Below, one piece after another: positions 1 to 11,363 of a stretch of DNA of 64,000 bases. Where the stretch lies: positions 1,302,001 to 1,366,000 of the forward strand of contig ML978123.1 in assembly GCA_010015805.1 (NCBI GenBank), given 5' to 3'. Position numbers and translations under genes: made by a program. Source of the stretch: Rhizodiscina lignyota. Its lineage: Eukaryota; Ascomycota; Dothideomycetes; Aulographales; Rhizodiscinaceae. Positions within the stretch are counted from its first letter, which is position 1. Each line of letters begins with the position of its first letter. Under the pieces are notes generated by a model, which was not told the origin of the DNA, made no database searches, and saw only the letters and a list, made by a program, of their open reading frames with translations.

Positions 1-2202
1 GGGACAAGCCACGCTTTACTAGAGGCATCAGCCCAATCATAGATCGCTTCGTTGGTCCATCCACTGTGCGCGCTGTTAAAGGAATGAGAGGCAGAACGGA
101 TGGCGGACGACTTCAAGCTGTGTGAGGTCCATTCGCTCGAAACTTGGGTGTACTCTTCATCACCTTCGTCAGAGGACATCCAGATACCTCGCAATTGGCG
201 GCCCCAGGGGAATAGAACGACCTCGATTTCCCAAGGTCGTGCTGCAGATGGTAGTTCGGTAGCTTCCAGGACTTCTAAGCGCTCTTGGATATCCATCAGC
301 TTGGCTTCGGTTTCTTGGCGATCGATTGCAGCTTGAATAAGCGCCGACGATGTGACTGAGTGTGCTGATATATTTGATCCAAACGAAGCACCAATATCGG
401 GTTGAGCGGTATGATAACGACGTGATCTGGAAAGGCTAGTTTGGTCATCCTCCATTGCAGTGTGGAAATCGTCGTGCTCCTTTACGCGACCCTCAAGCTC
501 AAGAACACGGCCCTCAAAGAAATCAAACCGGTTCTGAAGTTCTTCAGGAGTGACATGTTCGAAAGAGACATTTTGCAGGGCGTCTACACGCTGAGAAAGT
601 CCCTGTAGCAATGTTGAGAAATTCGGGTACACCTTGAGGTGGTCGAGGAGTCTGTTCAAAGGCTGCAGTAACTGCTGTAGGGTCGTAGGCAGCCGCTGAA
701 GGGCATTGCTAGCGTTGTCGGGTCCTTGCTGAGCATTGGGTGCATCCATCGCCGGAGCATCAATGTGACTCGCGCTATTACGCGGCAAATCATTACGCTG
801 ACCTGCCTGATTGATTGCAGCTGCTTGAATCGATACATCCTCTGCCAAACTCGTCGCTTCTTGGACGTAGCGCTGAATTTCTGTGAGATCAGGCGTAGCC
901 TTAATACTTGGAGTGTTCAACTCTGTCGCACTTAGAAGGCCGTTGGGTATCCCTGCCTCGGTGGGAAGGTCAAGGGGAATTTCCAAAGGCGGGCCCATAT
1001 TTCTCATGTTGAGTGCGTGTTGAATGAAATCACGATTCGGAGTGTTTCTGTGTAGAGGTACATCTACTGAAGGATTTACAGTAGAAGGAAGCGATTCACT
1101 CGGAAACATGCTGAGCAGATTGGCCATCTCCAGTGGGTCATCTGGTACAGTCGGCGTGGGACTTTGGTCGAATGGTGCGCCTCCCATTGACCTTCCTTGT
1201 AAAGAGAGACCAAGTCCAGCTGCAATGGACGGTGGCCTTGATGATGGACCATGTGGAAAGCCGCTGATGGCATTGTTTTGCCTCTCAACATAGGAGTTGC
1301 CATTCTGAGTATGGTTCGCTTGAGGACGATAACGGTGCTCGTTCCCAGGAGGATGTGAAGTGTTAGCCTGAACACCCTGGAATGCGTCAGCGATGTCTTG
1401 GTACATGTACGGACATGTGAGTTCGATTGCACAGAAGGCTCCAAGTTGTGTCGAACGTGTCACTCCGGGACGGTTCAAGCTCACACAACCCTTCCACAAC
1501 CTTAGCGAAAACAGCAAGGCAGCATCTTGGAAATGTGCCCGCGAATGAATAATTGATACTGGAATGACTTACGTTGGGAGCTTCACGCTGTCTCTCGGGT
1601 GAGTCTGGTTGAGAGGAGAGCTGCTCTACGATGCGATGAGATCCCGCCGCCGCCTGCTGTTCGAAGCGTGCCACCACACTGCTAGGTCGATCCCCATGAG
1701 CAGCTTGGGCACCATTTGCACCATTCCTCGGTGTTGTAATGACTACGCCAAGCCGCTTGCCGTGTTCAACTCCTCGGAGGCTCACAGGATGCGAACCGGC
1801 CATCAACTGAAATCGCGTGTCCCCGCCATTCGACGACGCAAGCTGCAAGAAGACCGGTGATTTGTCTGTCAAGGCAGCCTGTAACGGCGAAGAGTCTACG
1901 ACAGCTTTATCTTGCTGTGGCCGCTCATCATGGAAGCATGCGTGATGAGAACAGAAGCAGATGTACGACGCATCATCGCTTGTAGCTCTATGCAGGGCAT
2001 TGGCTTGTTGGCTGACTGCGCGGCTACTATCTTGCCAAAATCGTCTGCATCCACATACTGGAGCTTGTGTCCCTCGACTCAGGTCTTGATAGTTGCATCG
2101 CCCTCGGGGTAGAGATCGTGGGGTCGAGTTCGAGGTAGCACGGTGAGGATTGAATGGAGTGGATGGTGCTGCTGGTCCAGAAGGGCGAGCAAAGGCTGCC
2201 AT
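1..2202 (-). CDS. Conserved fungal protein of unknown function, Cys/His-rich N-terminus, truncated by window edge
   Basis: Two coding segments are visible: about 2202 down to 1573, then 1376 running off the left edge. The intron (1572-1377) has a clear GTAAGT donor and a CCAG acceptor and keeps the frame. Segment one carries a compact Cys/His cluster (CGCRRFW, then CFCSHHACFHDE about 40 residues later) that looks like a small metal-binding module, followed by a Ser/Gln-rich stretch. Segment two is open for more than 450 codons: a Pro/Ser/Asn-rich linker, a helical heptad-like region (FDFFEGRVLELEGRVKEH), then an ordered tryptophan-rich block (WEIEVVLFPWGRQLRGIW and IYDWADASSKAWLVP) up to the edge. 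I do not recognise the family; the Cys/His module and W-rich block suggest a conserved nuclear or scaffold protein, which is inference. The start is uncertain: ATG 2202 is the first in-frame Met, and an upstream exon is possible. Confidence 0.7.
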
Positions 2203-2339
2203 CTGGGCGGCGAGTCCCAACTGCTGTCGATTGAGGAGCTCTCATTGATACATTGTATTCGTCTAATGCGCAACCAATGAGGTCAGTACATAAGCTATGA
2301 TCTGCGGTTCTGATGGGGTAAACACGCGACATACTTGAC

Positions 2340-3109
2340 TCTGTTAATGTGGGATTGAGAGCGAGATTTAGTAGCTAGATATGCGCAGAAGCGTCAAAAC
2401 CATATAATTTCAAAGAGCGGACCGAATGCAAAGGAGAGATGCGACACGATAAAAGTGTGGAGAAAAGTGTAGAAGGGAGGGCGGAAGGGTGGTGACGGTG
2501 ACTCCTCCTCTGGTTCATGGCTTGAGCTATCAAAGCCGCCCACGCTTCTGCCTTCCATGCAATATGCGGGCCATAAGGCAAAATAAAAGACTGCTGGAAC
2601 TTCATTGGTTTCCATCTGGCGCACGGGGAAACCGGGGAGATCTTTAGCGTCGCCGGGACTCCCTGTAGGCGCATGCAGATGAGATGTCCAACACACCATC
2701 AAGGCCGGACGAATCTACAGACCTTTACAATCAGGCACTAAGACCATACAAGTCTTAGGCATCTTTTCACTCTATTAGACATGAACTCCGTAGAAGGGTT
2801 GGATGAGAATTTGCATCGCCGTAGAGTGCGCCAGAAACTGTGTAGAGCATGCATAAATGTTGTCTCTTCCGACTTGGTGTGCCGTTCGGTAACAGGATAT
2901 AGTCGAAGTAGCAACTGATGAAATGGAGCTCGACAGATAAGAAATCTTCATAATGGAGACCAAGCCATTATTAAGAATGAAAGCACTTTAATGCTTCGGT
3001 CGAAAATTAATTAACTTCTACTCTTTTTAACGCATGACCAAGGGAAAGTGTGAGCGGATGGAAACACTCTTGAAACTTCGCAAAGTTATGCGCGAACGTC
3101 CATAACTCT
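2340..3109. other. Intergenic, no gene seen
   Basis: About 770 bases with only short overlapping open frames on both strands that lack codon consistency or family resemblance. The part near 2340-2700 is probably the promoter and leader of the truncated gene on the minus strand. Confidence 0.5.
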
Positions 3110-3376
3110 TTACAACAGCGAGAGCATGGTCTGTGTGTGGCCTTGCGAGTAGTAGACGGGCATAACAGTCTGGCTGAACGCGTCAGCTCCTGCGGATGGA
3201 CGAGAATATGGTGACGACGGCGGGTTGTAGACTTTGTCGGGCATCCAGAGGTCAGGAGTTATGCGTAAGGCCTTGGAGCCTGCAAGGGAAAGGGGCCGAG
3301 GAAGTCAAAGCGGGCCATGGAGAGTACATGGAATGTGTTTAATAGCCAATGGGCAAGCGCTATGATTTCTTAACAT
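3110..3376 (-). CDS. Candidate small two-exon gene, 72 aa, unknown
   Basis: A coding-looking terminal exon (3279-3110) follows a strong polypyrimidine tract and TTGCAG acceptor and reads SKALRITPDLWMPDKVYN and onward to TMLSLL and stop. The only upstream ATG exon that joins in frame is 3376-3328, spliced at a weak donor (GTACTC), giving a 72-residue product of 219 nt including stop. No family is recognised. It sits 3' of the transporter gene on the same strand, so an unannotated downstream exon or a non-coding transcript are alternatives. The evidence is only the acceptor signal plus frame continuity. Confidence 0.28.
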
Positions 3377-3584
3377 GTAGGATTCTATAGCACGAGTCTG
3401 CACCAGAAAACTAGAAGCGCTGACAGCACGCGAATGCCGCTCTTCTGATGCCTTATCAGGCACATGTTATCCCACCCATGACCAATCTGGTCAACAATCC
3501 CACTTCCGAAACTCCAAACAATGCCCAAACTCTCCATAACAGAACCGCACCAATGCAGATTCAGCTAGTGAACAAAAGAAGACT

Positions 3585-5441
3585 CTATTCGAGATTCTCC
3601 GGCCGCTTGACAGGCGACTGCGTGCTCTGGCCGTCTCGGGCGTCCGATGGCGATGATATCGCAATACTCAGGCTGTTCCGAATTATCCGACTCGCGCTGC
3701 CTTGTCTGCCCCCACTGGTAGGTGCCTTGCCATTTGCGTGCCCATTGGGCTCGTCGTCCGTTGTGAGCACAGGTTGGTAGTCGGCGTTGGACAGATGAGC
3801 CTCCATCCTTGCATCGTCGCGCATCTTCTTGAATTTCATGTAGTTGTACGCAACAATGCAAGCGATTGTGACTAGCACACCCGACACATTGACTGGCGTG
3901 AGCTTATCCGCGAAAACAATGCTGGCAGTGCTGATGGTGATAACCTCTTTAAAAATGCCGCATATCGAGAGCGTAACGACGCTTGTACGTTGAAGCAGCG
4001 CAAATTCAGAAGCAGTCATTAGGAATGCTAAGCACCCTGGGAAAATAAGAATGAAGGGCGTGAGAGCAGCGCCCTTCAGCTCAACCAGATGCGCTAGGCC
4101 ACGTCCAAGAGCGACGGGACCTTCGACTGGGATTGCAATGATGAGGAGGGCAAAGAACATGACAGGTGCGAGGAAGAAGATGGAGGCAAACGGGTTCGAG
4201 GTTGCAGGATTTCGGAGCAGAAGAATCTGTGTCAGTGACCATCGGAAACCGGACGAGGCAGCGGCCGACATTACGAGGACGAACCCAAGAACGTTAAAAG
4301 ACGTCTCCCCCGCTACCATCATGATGACTCCAATCGTCATGACAGTAATAATTCCACAGAGCTTCCACGTCGGCTTTTCGAGGCGGAATATAAATGCAAA
4401 GACGAGGACGAAGCCAAGAACAGATGACTTGCACATAGCTACAGTGACAGTTAGCTTCACCGATGCACACGATGAGCATCTCGGCACGTACTGTAAAATG
4501 TGAGGGTGATGAACTTGAGACTCATGTTCCCCAGTCCAATGTCCATGCCAGTGGCCAGACCGCATGGGGCGATTCGAGTGAGGTAGAACCAGCGAGTCAT
4601 AAGCGGCTTCTTCTCATCCACAGGTTCTTCTGTTCGGCGTATGCTTTCAGCATGATGTGGATTGACGGCTCCGTGTCGAGGCCGGAACTTTGGAAAAATC
4701 CACATGACCAATGCCGCCAGTGAAAACTGTACGATCATGTGCGCACACGTGGTGAACAGCGGGAAGGGAAACACTGGTGGGCTTTGCTCTGGGCCGTCCT
4801 CTCCTTCTTTGGGCGTCTTTTCGTCCTTGAACATCCATTTGTTGTACTGCGCACGATGTTAGAAGGACAATCGGAATGGGAATGTGGATACACTTACAAC
4901 TGAAATGGATATCGAGAAGAAGTACCTGGGGTTTGTCAGTCCAGTCTCTGCCTAGTTTACTGCCAGGAACCTACCATCCTCCTATCAAAGTACCATTAAT
5001 CAAGAGATTCTTGACCATATAACGCGTCGCTACTCGCTCTTCCTGTTGTGTGACATCGTATGCCCCTGGCGCCGTCCCTGCGATCCTCTCATCTAACCGC
5101 GTCCTCCGCCGCTTCTGCTTCTTCATCTTCGCTCGCTCCGCGCTGGTCAATCCCGCCTCCTCATCGTCATTTATGTCATCTTCATACAAGGGATCCATCT
5201 CTAGGTCGTCGCTACTCGTCATATCGGAGTCGTACTCGTCAGCTGGCGCTCCAGGAGCGCTCCGGCGCTGCTTGCGACCGTCTGAGGGCCCGTCGGCCTC
5301 ACGGCCGGGCTCTACGTGGTTAGACAATGCGGATCGAGGGCGACACTGCGCCCGTGGGGCATATGAAGGCAAGAGGTTTCCGCTCGCGTTGCCAAATGAT
5401 AGTCTGCGTCGTCTGGATCTCCTCGAGCTGCCAAGGGCCAT
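3585..5441 (-). CDS. SLC35C2/TPT-family nucleotide-sugar-type transporter with acidic N-terminal extension
   Basis: Four exons (5441-4975, 4925-4898, 4846-4492, 4438-3585) join into 567 codons. The last three exons encode a multi-span membrane protein of the triose-phosphate/nucleotide-sugar translocator (DUF250, EamA-like) group. Visible hallmarks are NLLINGTLIGGWYFFSISIS, YNKWMF, the pair TFYTMCKSSVLGFVLVFAF after the third splice, and the C-terminal ICGIFKEVITI and GVLVTIACIVAYNYMKFKK, typical of the SLC35C2 / yeast Ymd8 branch. Such proteins are expected in the Golgi/ER membrane exchanging activated sugars or related phosphates; the substrate cannot be read from sequence. The first 150 residues are hydrophilic, with Arg-rich (RRSRRRR) and acidic Ser/Asp blocks, probably a cytosolic regulatory tail. 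The start ATG is 5441; a 28-nt microexon (4925-4898) is well supported by GTAGGT and GTAAGT donors. Confidence 0.9.
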
Positions 5442-6652
5442 CAATCAGGAGGAGGGCGCTCGGGTGGCGTTTTTGAGAGGTTCCGGAACGGGAGGAAAGG
5501 CTTCAAGCGTTTCCATCGGCCGCTGGGAACAATTTTGGGAGAAAGTGGTCAGCATGGACGTTGACACACGAGTGAGATCCCTTTCCAGCTTGGCCAAGAG
5601 CTGGTGTGCACGTTACATAAATAAGGGACCCTCGACACTCCCTCGCCTCGGAAGCGGAGCCTGGACCCCTGCAGGGACTTTCTAGATCCAACTTTAGGTA
5701 ATCTTGACGAGCACCATGTGAGATTCGTTCAATACCTCCAACAACGCTACAATCATGAGTTCGTCATCAACTATGCATAGGAATCCTTACCTGCGCGTGG
5801 AGGTTTTGCTCCAATTCGATTGTATGTGGGCGCTCAACCTACTCTTTCCTCAAGTCGATCTAAATTTGCAGTGAACTCGGTCAGCTCTGACCTGCGCGAA
5901 TAGGTGGAGCTTTTATTCGATTATTTGTGGGGGCTTAACTTACGGGCTGTACGTATAGATTGAACTCTGTCTGAATTGAGCGAGCTCCCTAAACTTACAG
6001 CGTAACCAGGTAGATCTAGCTTTGCTTTGACTAGGTAAGTACGCTTGCTTCTCGTTCGACGGGTGTGTTGATATTGAGCTTTCATTCAAATACGGGCGCT
6101 TAGCTAGTAACATGCACGTAAAGAGCGAGGGTTTTCTCAATTAAAGTCCCAGCTTGCGTATGAAGGATGGGCCTCGATCTGATTATGTCCGGGCGCTCGA
6201 TACGCTAGTCACACAGGCAGCCATAGACACAGATGGGGTTTTATCAAGACCAGCAAGGTCCTTTTCGACTACGCTATGCCTGCCGCCTTTAGAATAGGTC
6301 GGCATTACCCTTGACAGGTGAAATATGCTTATAACAGAGTGCATTCATGAACTTCGCACTCCGCATCCTATTGTGTAATACAAAGGGCCGGGGCGATGTG
6401 ATGATGGTGACGGAGTTGATTTGCCTGGCTTATGTTCTCCAGGAGATGACTTCGACTCGCGTATTTGGGCCCGTTCATTTGAAGGAGTAGAAGTTGCTAA
6501 GATCGATGTTGGTTCATACCATAACCTGCGATCGATTGCCTCGATATCGTCCTGGTTCCGATGCCTCCTACCGTTCGTCGTAGGCAGACACATTCCACTC
6601 TTCCCACTCTGAGTATATTCGACATTCTTCATCGCTCCTGAGTCTTCACGCT
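5442..6652. other. Intergenic with diverged repeats, no gene seen
   Basis: About 1.2 kb between the transporter start and the 3' end of the membrane-protein gene. The proximal part is presumably the transporter promoter. The middle carries the diverged repeat described separately at 5791-6200. Open frames here are short and uninformative. Confidence 0.6.
5791..6200. repeat. Degenerate direct repeats, about four copies
   Basis: Four imperfect copies of a motif close to GAGCTTTTATTCGATTAT followed by TGTGGGCGCTTAAC lie at about 5791-5836, 5892-5939, 6071-6106 and 6169-6199. The first two also share a leading CTGCGCG and are about 101 bases apart. The copies are 65-80 percent alike by eye. No flanking target duplication or coding capacity is evident. 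They could be an old tandem duplication or remnants of a dispersed element. Confidence 0.5.
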
Positions 6653-8413
6653 CTATGTCACGAGCCAGCTGATGCCTGCCCATCCTGCAACTAGTGTCCA
6701 GCCAAGAAGCAGAACGAAGCCTCCCAATAACACGCCTGTTCCGGTTCTTCCACCAGCATCGAGGAATCCACTGGCCGGGGATCCACCTAAACCTAGAAAG
6801 ATCCAAAGTAACATGCCAGCCAAGGCTAGAACCACCACCATCACCAGCGCAAGGACAATACGCAACCAACTCCACCCCTCGACGAACTCTAGACCTGCTG
6901 CGCATTGGTGTGCAACAATTGCTTCCTCTGTCATCTCATGAACTGGCCGGATCGAAGCTTGGGAAAATTTGCGAGACTCTTGGGACTCGAAATCCCCTTT
7001 CTCTTCATTGATCTTCTGCGGGCCTTGCGCGTTTTGAAGTTCGGACATTGAAAGGCGCAGTGGTCGCGGAGAAGCCGACGTTACTGGTGTCATTATCATC
7101 GGTTCCATTGCCGCCAGTCGATGTGCCCAATGTACCCAAGCATATCTCCCTTTTCCAGCTCTCTTTGGCTGGCGAAAGTTCTGGAGTAAGCTCGTCTCAG
7201 AGAACGTGTCACTCAGTCCCAGCGAAGCTAGAAATCGAGGGGAACGTGGTCCATGCAGTGGGCCAGAAACTTGCTGTCCAAAGGCATGGCAGCGATTTGC
7301 GCAACATTCGTCTTTCACAAGACTAGTGTGATTGAGTGCTCCAGAATGCCCAAGACACGCGGACGAATGGCCAACAACGATCCGCTTTAAACTTCTCGCG
7401 CTGAAGAAGCGCCACGGCCCGCTTAGTGCAGCGTATTCCTTGTGGAGTCGGCGGAAGAAGAGCTCATCGTCAAAATCCAGACTGGCGAAATATTCCTCCT
7501 TTCCCGATGCCGATGTCGACTTGACATCTGCCCCTCGGAGATTTGCTGGTATGGCGAGTCGAGAGACTCGAGGGTTGAGTACTGCTTTTCGTCGACGGAC
7601 GCTTAGCGTGAGAATTGACTCCCGTGGGAGCCCTTTCATTGATCCTGGAGAGATTGGCGGAGCGCGAGAGAAAGCCCTCTTGATGCCATTTGGATACGGC
7701 GTCCGGACAATGTGATTAGGGAGGTGCTTCTGTGCATAAGACGTGTCTATTGGTGGTGGTATAACGTGTACCTTTCTTGTTGCAGGTGCTGAGGCAGATC
7801 GTAGTCGAGCATTCTGTGCTTCCGTGAAAAGATTCTCTCGCGACAGAAGCTTGGTGTTTGCGCCTATTGCCTCTCCTCGTAACTCCTGGAGCGTGATCGT
7901 GTGTATATCGAGAATATGATCTTCGAGTGGCATAAGGTCAACTATGCTTTCTCTATTGTGGTCATCGAACACTGCAGAACTTCGCGGAGAAGAATGATGC
8001 ACAACTTTTGCACTACCTGAAGCGCGGATATTAACTGACCGTGCCTCGTCGGTGACTGCCGTCTCCTCGAAAGATCCGTCATACGATGATATCGAGCCAC
8101 GTTGACGTGGATCTGGAGGTGGGCGTGTGTTCTCCGTGGTCGACGGCGTGCTTGTGAGCGTGAGGAAGCCATGAGGTAGTCCTGTTGCGAGAGCGCGGTT
8201 AACTTGATCGCCGCACTCTGAAACTCCCTGAGGAGCTGTTGAACCGAGATAGATCTGGTCTTTGCGCGGAGACGAGCGCTGTCGGGGTATTGGAAGAGGC
8301 ACAGGAGGAGAGCTCGGTATGCCCGTCGAAGTTTTTTCTTCTTCTGATGTTGATGGACTATCGAAAAAGGTATCGGGTCGAGGACTACTTCCAAAGGCGC
8401 GAGGATCAGTCAT
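6653..8413 (-). CDS. Orphan C-terminally membrane-anchored protein, 586 aa
   Basis: A single uninterrupted frame from ATG 8413. Residues 1-270 are Ser/Pro-rich and probably disordered. A conserved-looking central block around residues 310-350 (YFASLDFDDELFFRRL, HKEYAALSGPWRFFSARSL) is the most ordered soluble part. The C-terminus has two hydrophobic segments, WLRIVLALVMVVVLALAGML and GVLLGGFVLLLGWTLVAGW, separated by a Gly-rich loop, giving a hairpin anchor with a large cytosolic N-terminus. I have the impression that similar central blocks occur in uncharacterised ascomycete proteins but cannot name the family. No enzymatic motif is visible. It is followed 224 bases upstream by the TFIIIC subunit gene in the same orientation, with no evident functional link. 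Confidence 0.8.
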   Translation of the reverse strand: MTDPRAFGSSPRPDTFFDSPSTSEEEKTSTGIPSSPPVPLPIPRQRSSPRKDQIYLGSTAPQGVSECGDQVNRALATGLPHGFLTLTSTPSTTENTRPPPDPRQRGSISSYDGSFEETAVTDEARSVNIRASGSAKVVHHSSPRSSAVFDDHNRESIVDLMPLEDHILDIHTITLQELRGEAIGANTKLLSRENLFTEAQNARLRSASAPATRKVHVIPPPIDTSYAQKHLPNHIVRTPYPNGIKRAFSRAPPISPGSMKGLPRESILTLSVRRRKAVLNPRVSRLAIPANLRGADVKSTSASGKEEYFASLDFDDELFFRRLHKEYAALSGPWRFFSARSLKRIVVGHSSACLGHSGALNHTSLVKDECCANRCHAFGQQVSGPLHGPRSPRFLASLGLSDTFSETSLLQNFRQPKRAGKGRYAWVHWAHRLAAMEPMIMTPVTSASPRPLRLSMSELQNAQGPQKINEEKGDFESQESRKFSQASIRPVHEMTEEAIVAHQCAAGLEFVEGWSWLRIVLALVMVVVLALAGMLLWIFLGLGGSPASGFLDAGGRTGTGVLLGGFVLLLGWTLVAGWAGISWLVT

Positions 8414-8637
8414 AGTGAGAACTTTATCACGAGATCATAACGTTGTGAGATCACAGATGTTGAACTCGTTGCTTGCGTTAAACCTGGGAACGTTCGCACG
8501 GAACAGACCCTAATGAGTACGGAAAATGCATGAAGAAACTATAAGAAGGGCATTTGAATAATGAAAACAAATAACCCCATAGATAGAAGCAAGGGATTGC
8601 TCCTGGAATGCATCTATTTCAGGAGCGTCGCACAACC

Positions 8638-11089
8638 TTAACGCACGAACTTTCCCCCGCAATAGAGGCAAACGTCACAAGTCGCTAACAGCAGAAGAGC
8701 CAGTGACGGCAAGCTCGATGAAGTGTTTGCAGACTCCCTTTTAGCATGACTTTCAGAGACCACTTTGTGCACCCATTCTTCGGTTATGAACGGCTTGCCG
8801 CAGACTCCACAATATTTCGTGATACCAGGTGCTTGGATGGTCATGAACGTGAGCTGACAGCGAACTAACTTTCAATTAGCACTCATGAAATAATCTCAGA
8901 ACGACTCTGAGGCTTACTGAACCGGTGACCATGCGAGCATTTTGCTGATCGACAGTCGTCGAAAGCGACTGGAGCATCACAAATGTCGCAATTCTCCACG
9001 ACTTCGGAGGGGACAGTGCTCGGGTCAGCTCCGTTCATGGGAGCATCAGAAAAGACCATGATTGAAAGCATTCCGAATATCCGCGCAAGGCGATGGCTCA
9101 GTTCATCATCTCCTGTGAATAGGGGCAGGAGCTTATCAACTGCGCGACAGAGATGTCGCAGCACTGGAATATCGTCTTCAAGCGCTGGCTCTTTGGATAA
9201 GACGCTAGCGTCGATCAGGCGGCCAATTCGAAAGCGCTTTTGTGCAATCTGATCAAAGAGCTCCTGTCTCAATGGAACTACAAAGTTGTACGGTGATGTT
9301 TCGATGTCAGGCGAAGCGGATGTGTAATGCTTGGCGATCGCCTCATCCAAAGGTAATCGAGTCCTTGAAAAATCAGAGGAAGGGCCAGGCTTAACCGTGT
9401 TGGAAAGCTGAGCCCACAATGCCTCCGCCAGCGCCACTCGGTCATCCCACGCATGGCGACGGCATATCCACCTCTTGAGGGCAAAGGTCAGGAACTCAGA
9501 GCTGACCACTACAGAAGTCAGCATACGGACTTGGAGTAGTGGTGAGTAAAACGTTACCTGTAACATCAGAATTCCAGCCTTCTGAAGGTGGCTCGAATGC
9601 TTCATCGTCCATAGTGCGTGCTTCGCTGATATCAACAGAGCAAAGCTGGTCTATTGGAATGGTGTACTCCAACTGGTCGCCTGGGTGAAAAGATGTACAT
9701 GTTGCAGTGAAGTATCCGAAAGGTGAAGAAGTGATACCATAAACTTTCGCTTTTACGTTGCCGCGAAGTTCGTGTTCTGCGCTATAGATCGCCATCTTAT
9801 CTCTTAGCTGTTGTCTCCAGCCCGCTTCGGGACACTCGTGTTCCTTCTCTTTGTGACGCAGCAATGAAAGAGTGGTCTGGGAAGCGCGTGGGGTAGATAG
9901 ATGAAACACGAAATGTACCAGTGGATAGGATGTGTCAGTGAAGGTCACTCCGGACGGCATATCCCAATGATCAGATATGCTGTGCAGGTTCAGGGGTGAT
10001 ATAGTGGTTTCGCCATCATCATGAAAAGTGACGCAAACGACTGATTCTTGAGTAAATGTCACCATACGTAATGTACCATCCTCGGACAGGGTCGGAAGCC
10101 ATGAAATTGGTGCCTTGTCCCTCATTGGGAGTTCCACTGATTGAGGATCGTCGAAGGCCATCTTAATGGGTTCGGAGTCATTCGAATGGGATGCAGATAC
10201 CTTGTGAACTTGAATATGAGATCCAGAGGGATATACCAGGAAAGATGTTGATTCTCCACTCTCCGAACGGATCCATGGGCTCCATGACAAAGTCGACCTG
10301 TACGCTCTGTGGGACATCATCTCTTCGAAAGTCAGTGGGGGCGTGTTCATCACACCATCGTCGACAGATGATGCTTTGAAGTGTGCCACCACAGCCGCTG
10401 ACGGGCTCTGATCAGCCAAGAGAATGCTAGATGCGAGCTGCACACGCAATATGATAATCTCATCACAGTCGTTGCACACCGCAAGAAATTCGCTTGTGGA
10501 GTCCACAGCGTGCTGATGTGAAGTGGAGCCCCATACAAAAGCTCTTATCCGGACGCGGCGTCGAAACGATTTGTCCTTGTCTGTGTGAAGCATTGTGGAG
10601 AAGTATGCTTTCAGGGTATGGTTAATGACGAGGGTGCGTCTCCAGCCATCCGCAAGCCATGGCTTTGAAGTGCTCTCCCAAATTGACAGAAGCAGATTGC
10701 TGGTAAGCACACCAAGTACGGCACGCCTTTGTTTGGAGAGTCCCCTATACGACCAGGCCAGTGAAACAACAGTAATGGGCGAAATCTCCTCTCCTATGGA
10801 CCATTCACGGAAGCTTGCGGGTTTCAAAGTTGGCTGTTCCTGCAGCGTGAAGCTGTTGATACGAATGTGTACATTATGCCAAAGCGTATCCGTAGTCTTG
10901 ATTTGGACAAATGGATGGAATTTTGGAGTCTAATTTCGGTCAGTGCGCTGAAGAGTGCGACTGAAGAGATTTGTCACTTACAAGAAGCTCCACGTGTTCG
11001 CCACCGGCGACAGCAAGATCACCATCCTGAGACCAGGCAAAGCAATTTATATTGTTTGGCCAGCAATTGAGCGTAAAATCGTCAGGCAT
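8638..11089 (-). CDS. TFIIIC subunit, TFIIIC-delta / 90 kDa type with C-terminal zinc finger
   Basis: Four exons (11089-10982, 10929-9558, 9508-8918, 8864-8638) give 765 codons in frame. The N-terminus (CWPNNINCFAWSQDGDLAVA) is the first blade of the WD-like propeller of the TFIIIC delta family (human GTF3C4, fission yeast sfc9). The C-terminus carries the family's putative zinc-binding domain: CDICDAPV, then KCSHGHRF, CGVCGKPF and a final CDVCLYCGGKFV. The protein is expected in the tauB/tauA bridge of the RNA polymerase III factor TFIIIC, acting on tRNA and 5S gene promoters. The third splice (donor TTCA/GTAAGC, acceptor GTTAG) is set by the need to join RF to IRCQLTFMTI in frame. It is head-to-head with MCM4, 374 bases apart. 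Assignment rests on N- and C-terminal motifs; the middle is poorly conserved, as usual for this family. Confidence 0.85.
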
Positions 11090-11363
11090 TTTGTGTCGCA
11101 GAAGTAGGCTGGAAACCACAATTACCCTATGAGTAAGTGCATGTGTGTTCTTTGCTCAACCCATTTTTCCTCACCGTCGTCCACTCCTCCTATACTTGGC
11201 GAGAAGATCCTCAATGAAGAGAGTCAGCCATGTTTATGAAACGCCAGCGGGGTGGTGGAGAGAGCTGTATGTGCATGGCTTTGAAGGCCATTAACGTAGA
11301 GCAGCCCTGAGCAGGGATATGAGGCAAAAACACGCTAACACTAAATAGGCCAGATCATGAACC

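Noticed and set aside
2375-2702. Two overlapping minus-strand frames of about 100 codons
   Set aside because: They use different frames of the same bases, have no family resemblance and lie where the promoter of the left-edge gene is expected.
5050-5685. 211-codon plus-strand frame
   Set aside because: Overlaps the N-terminal exon of the transporter in antisense and is a Ser/Arg-rich composition artefact.
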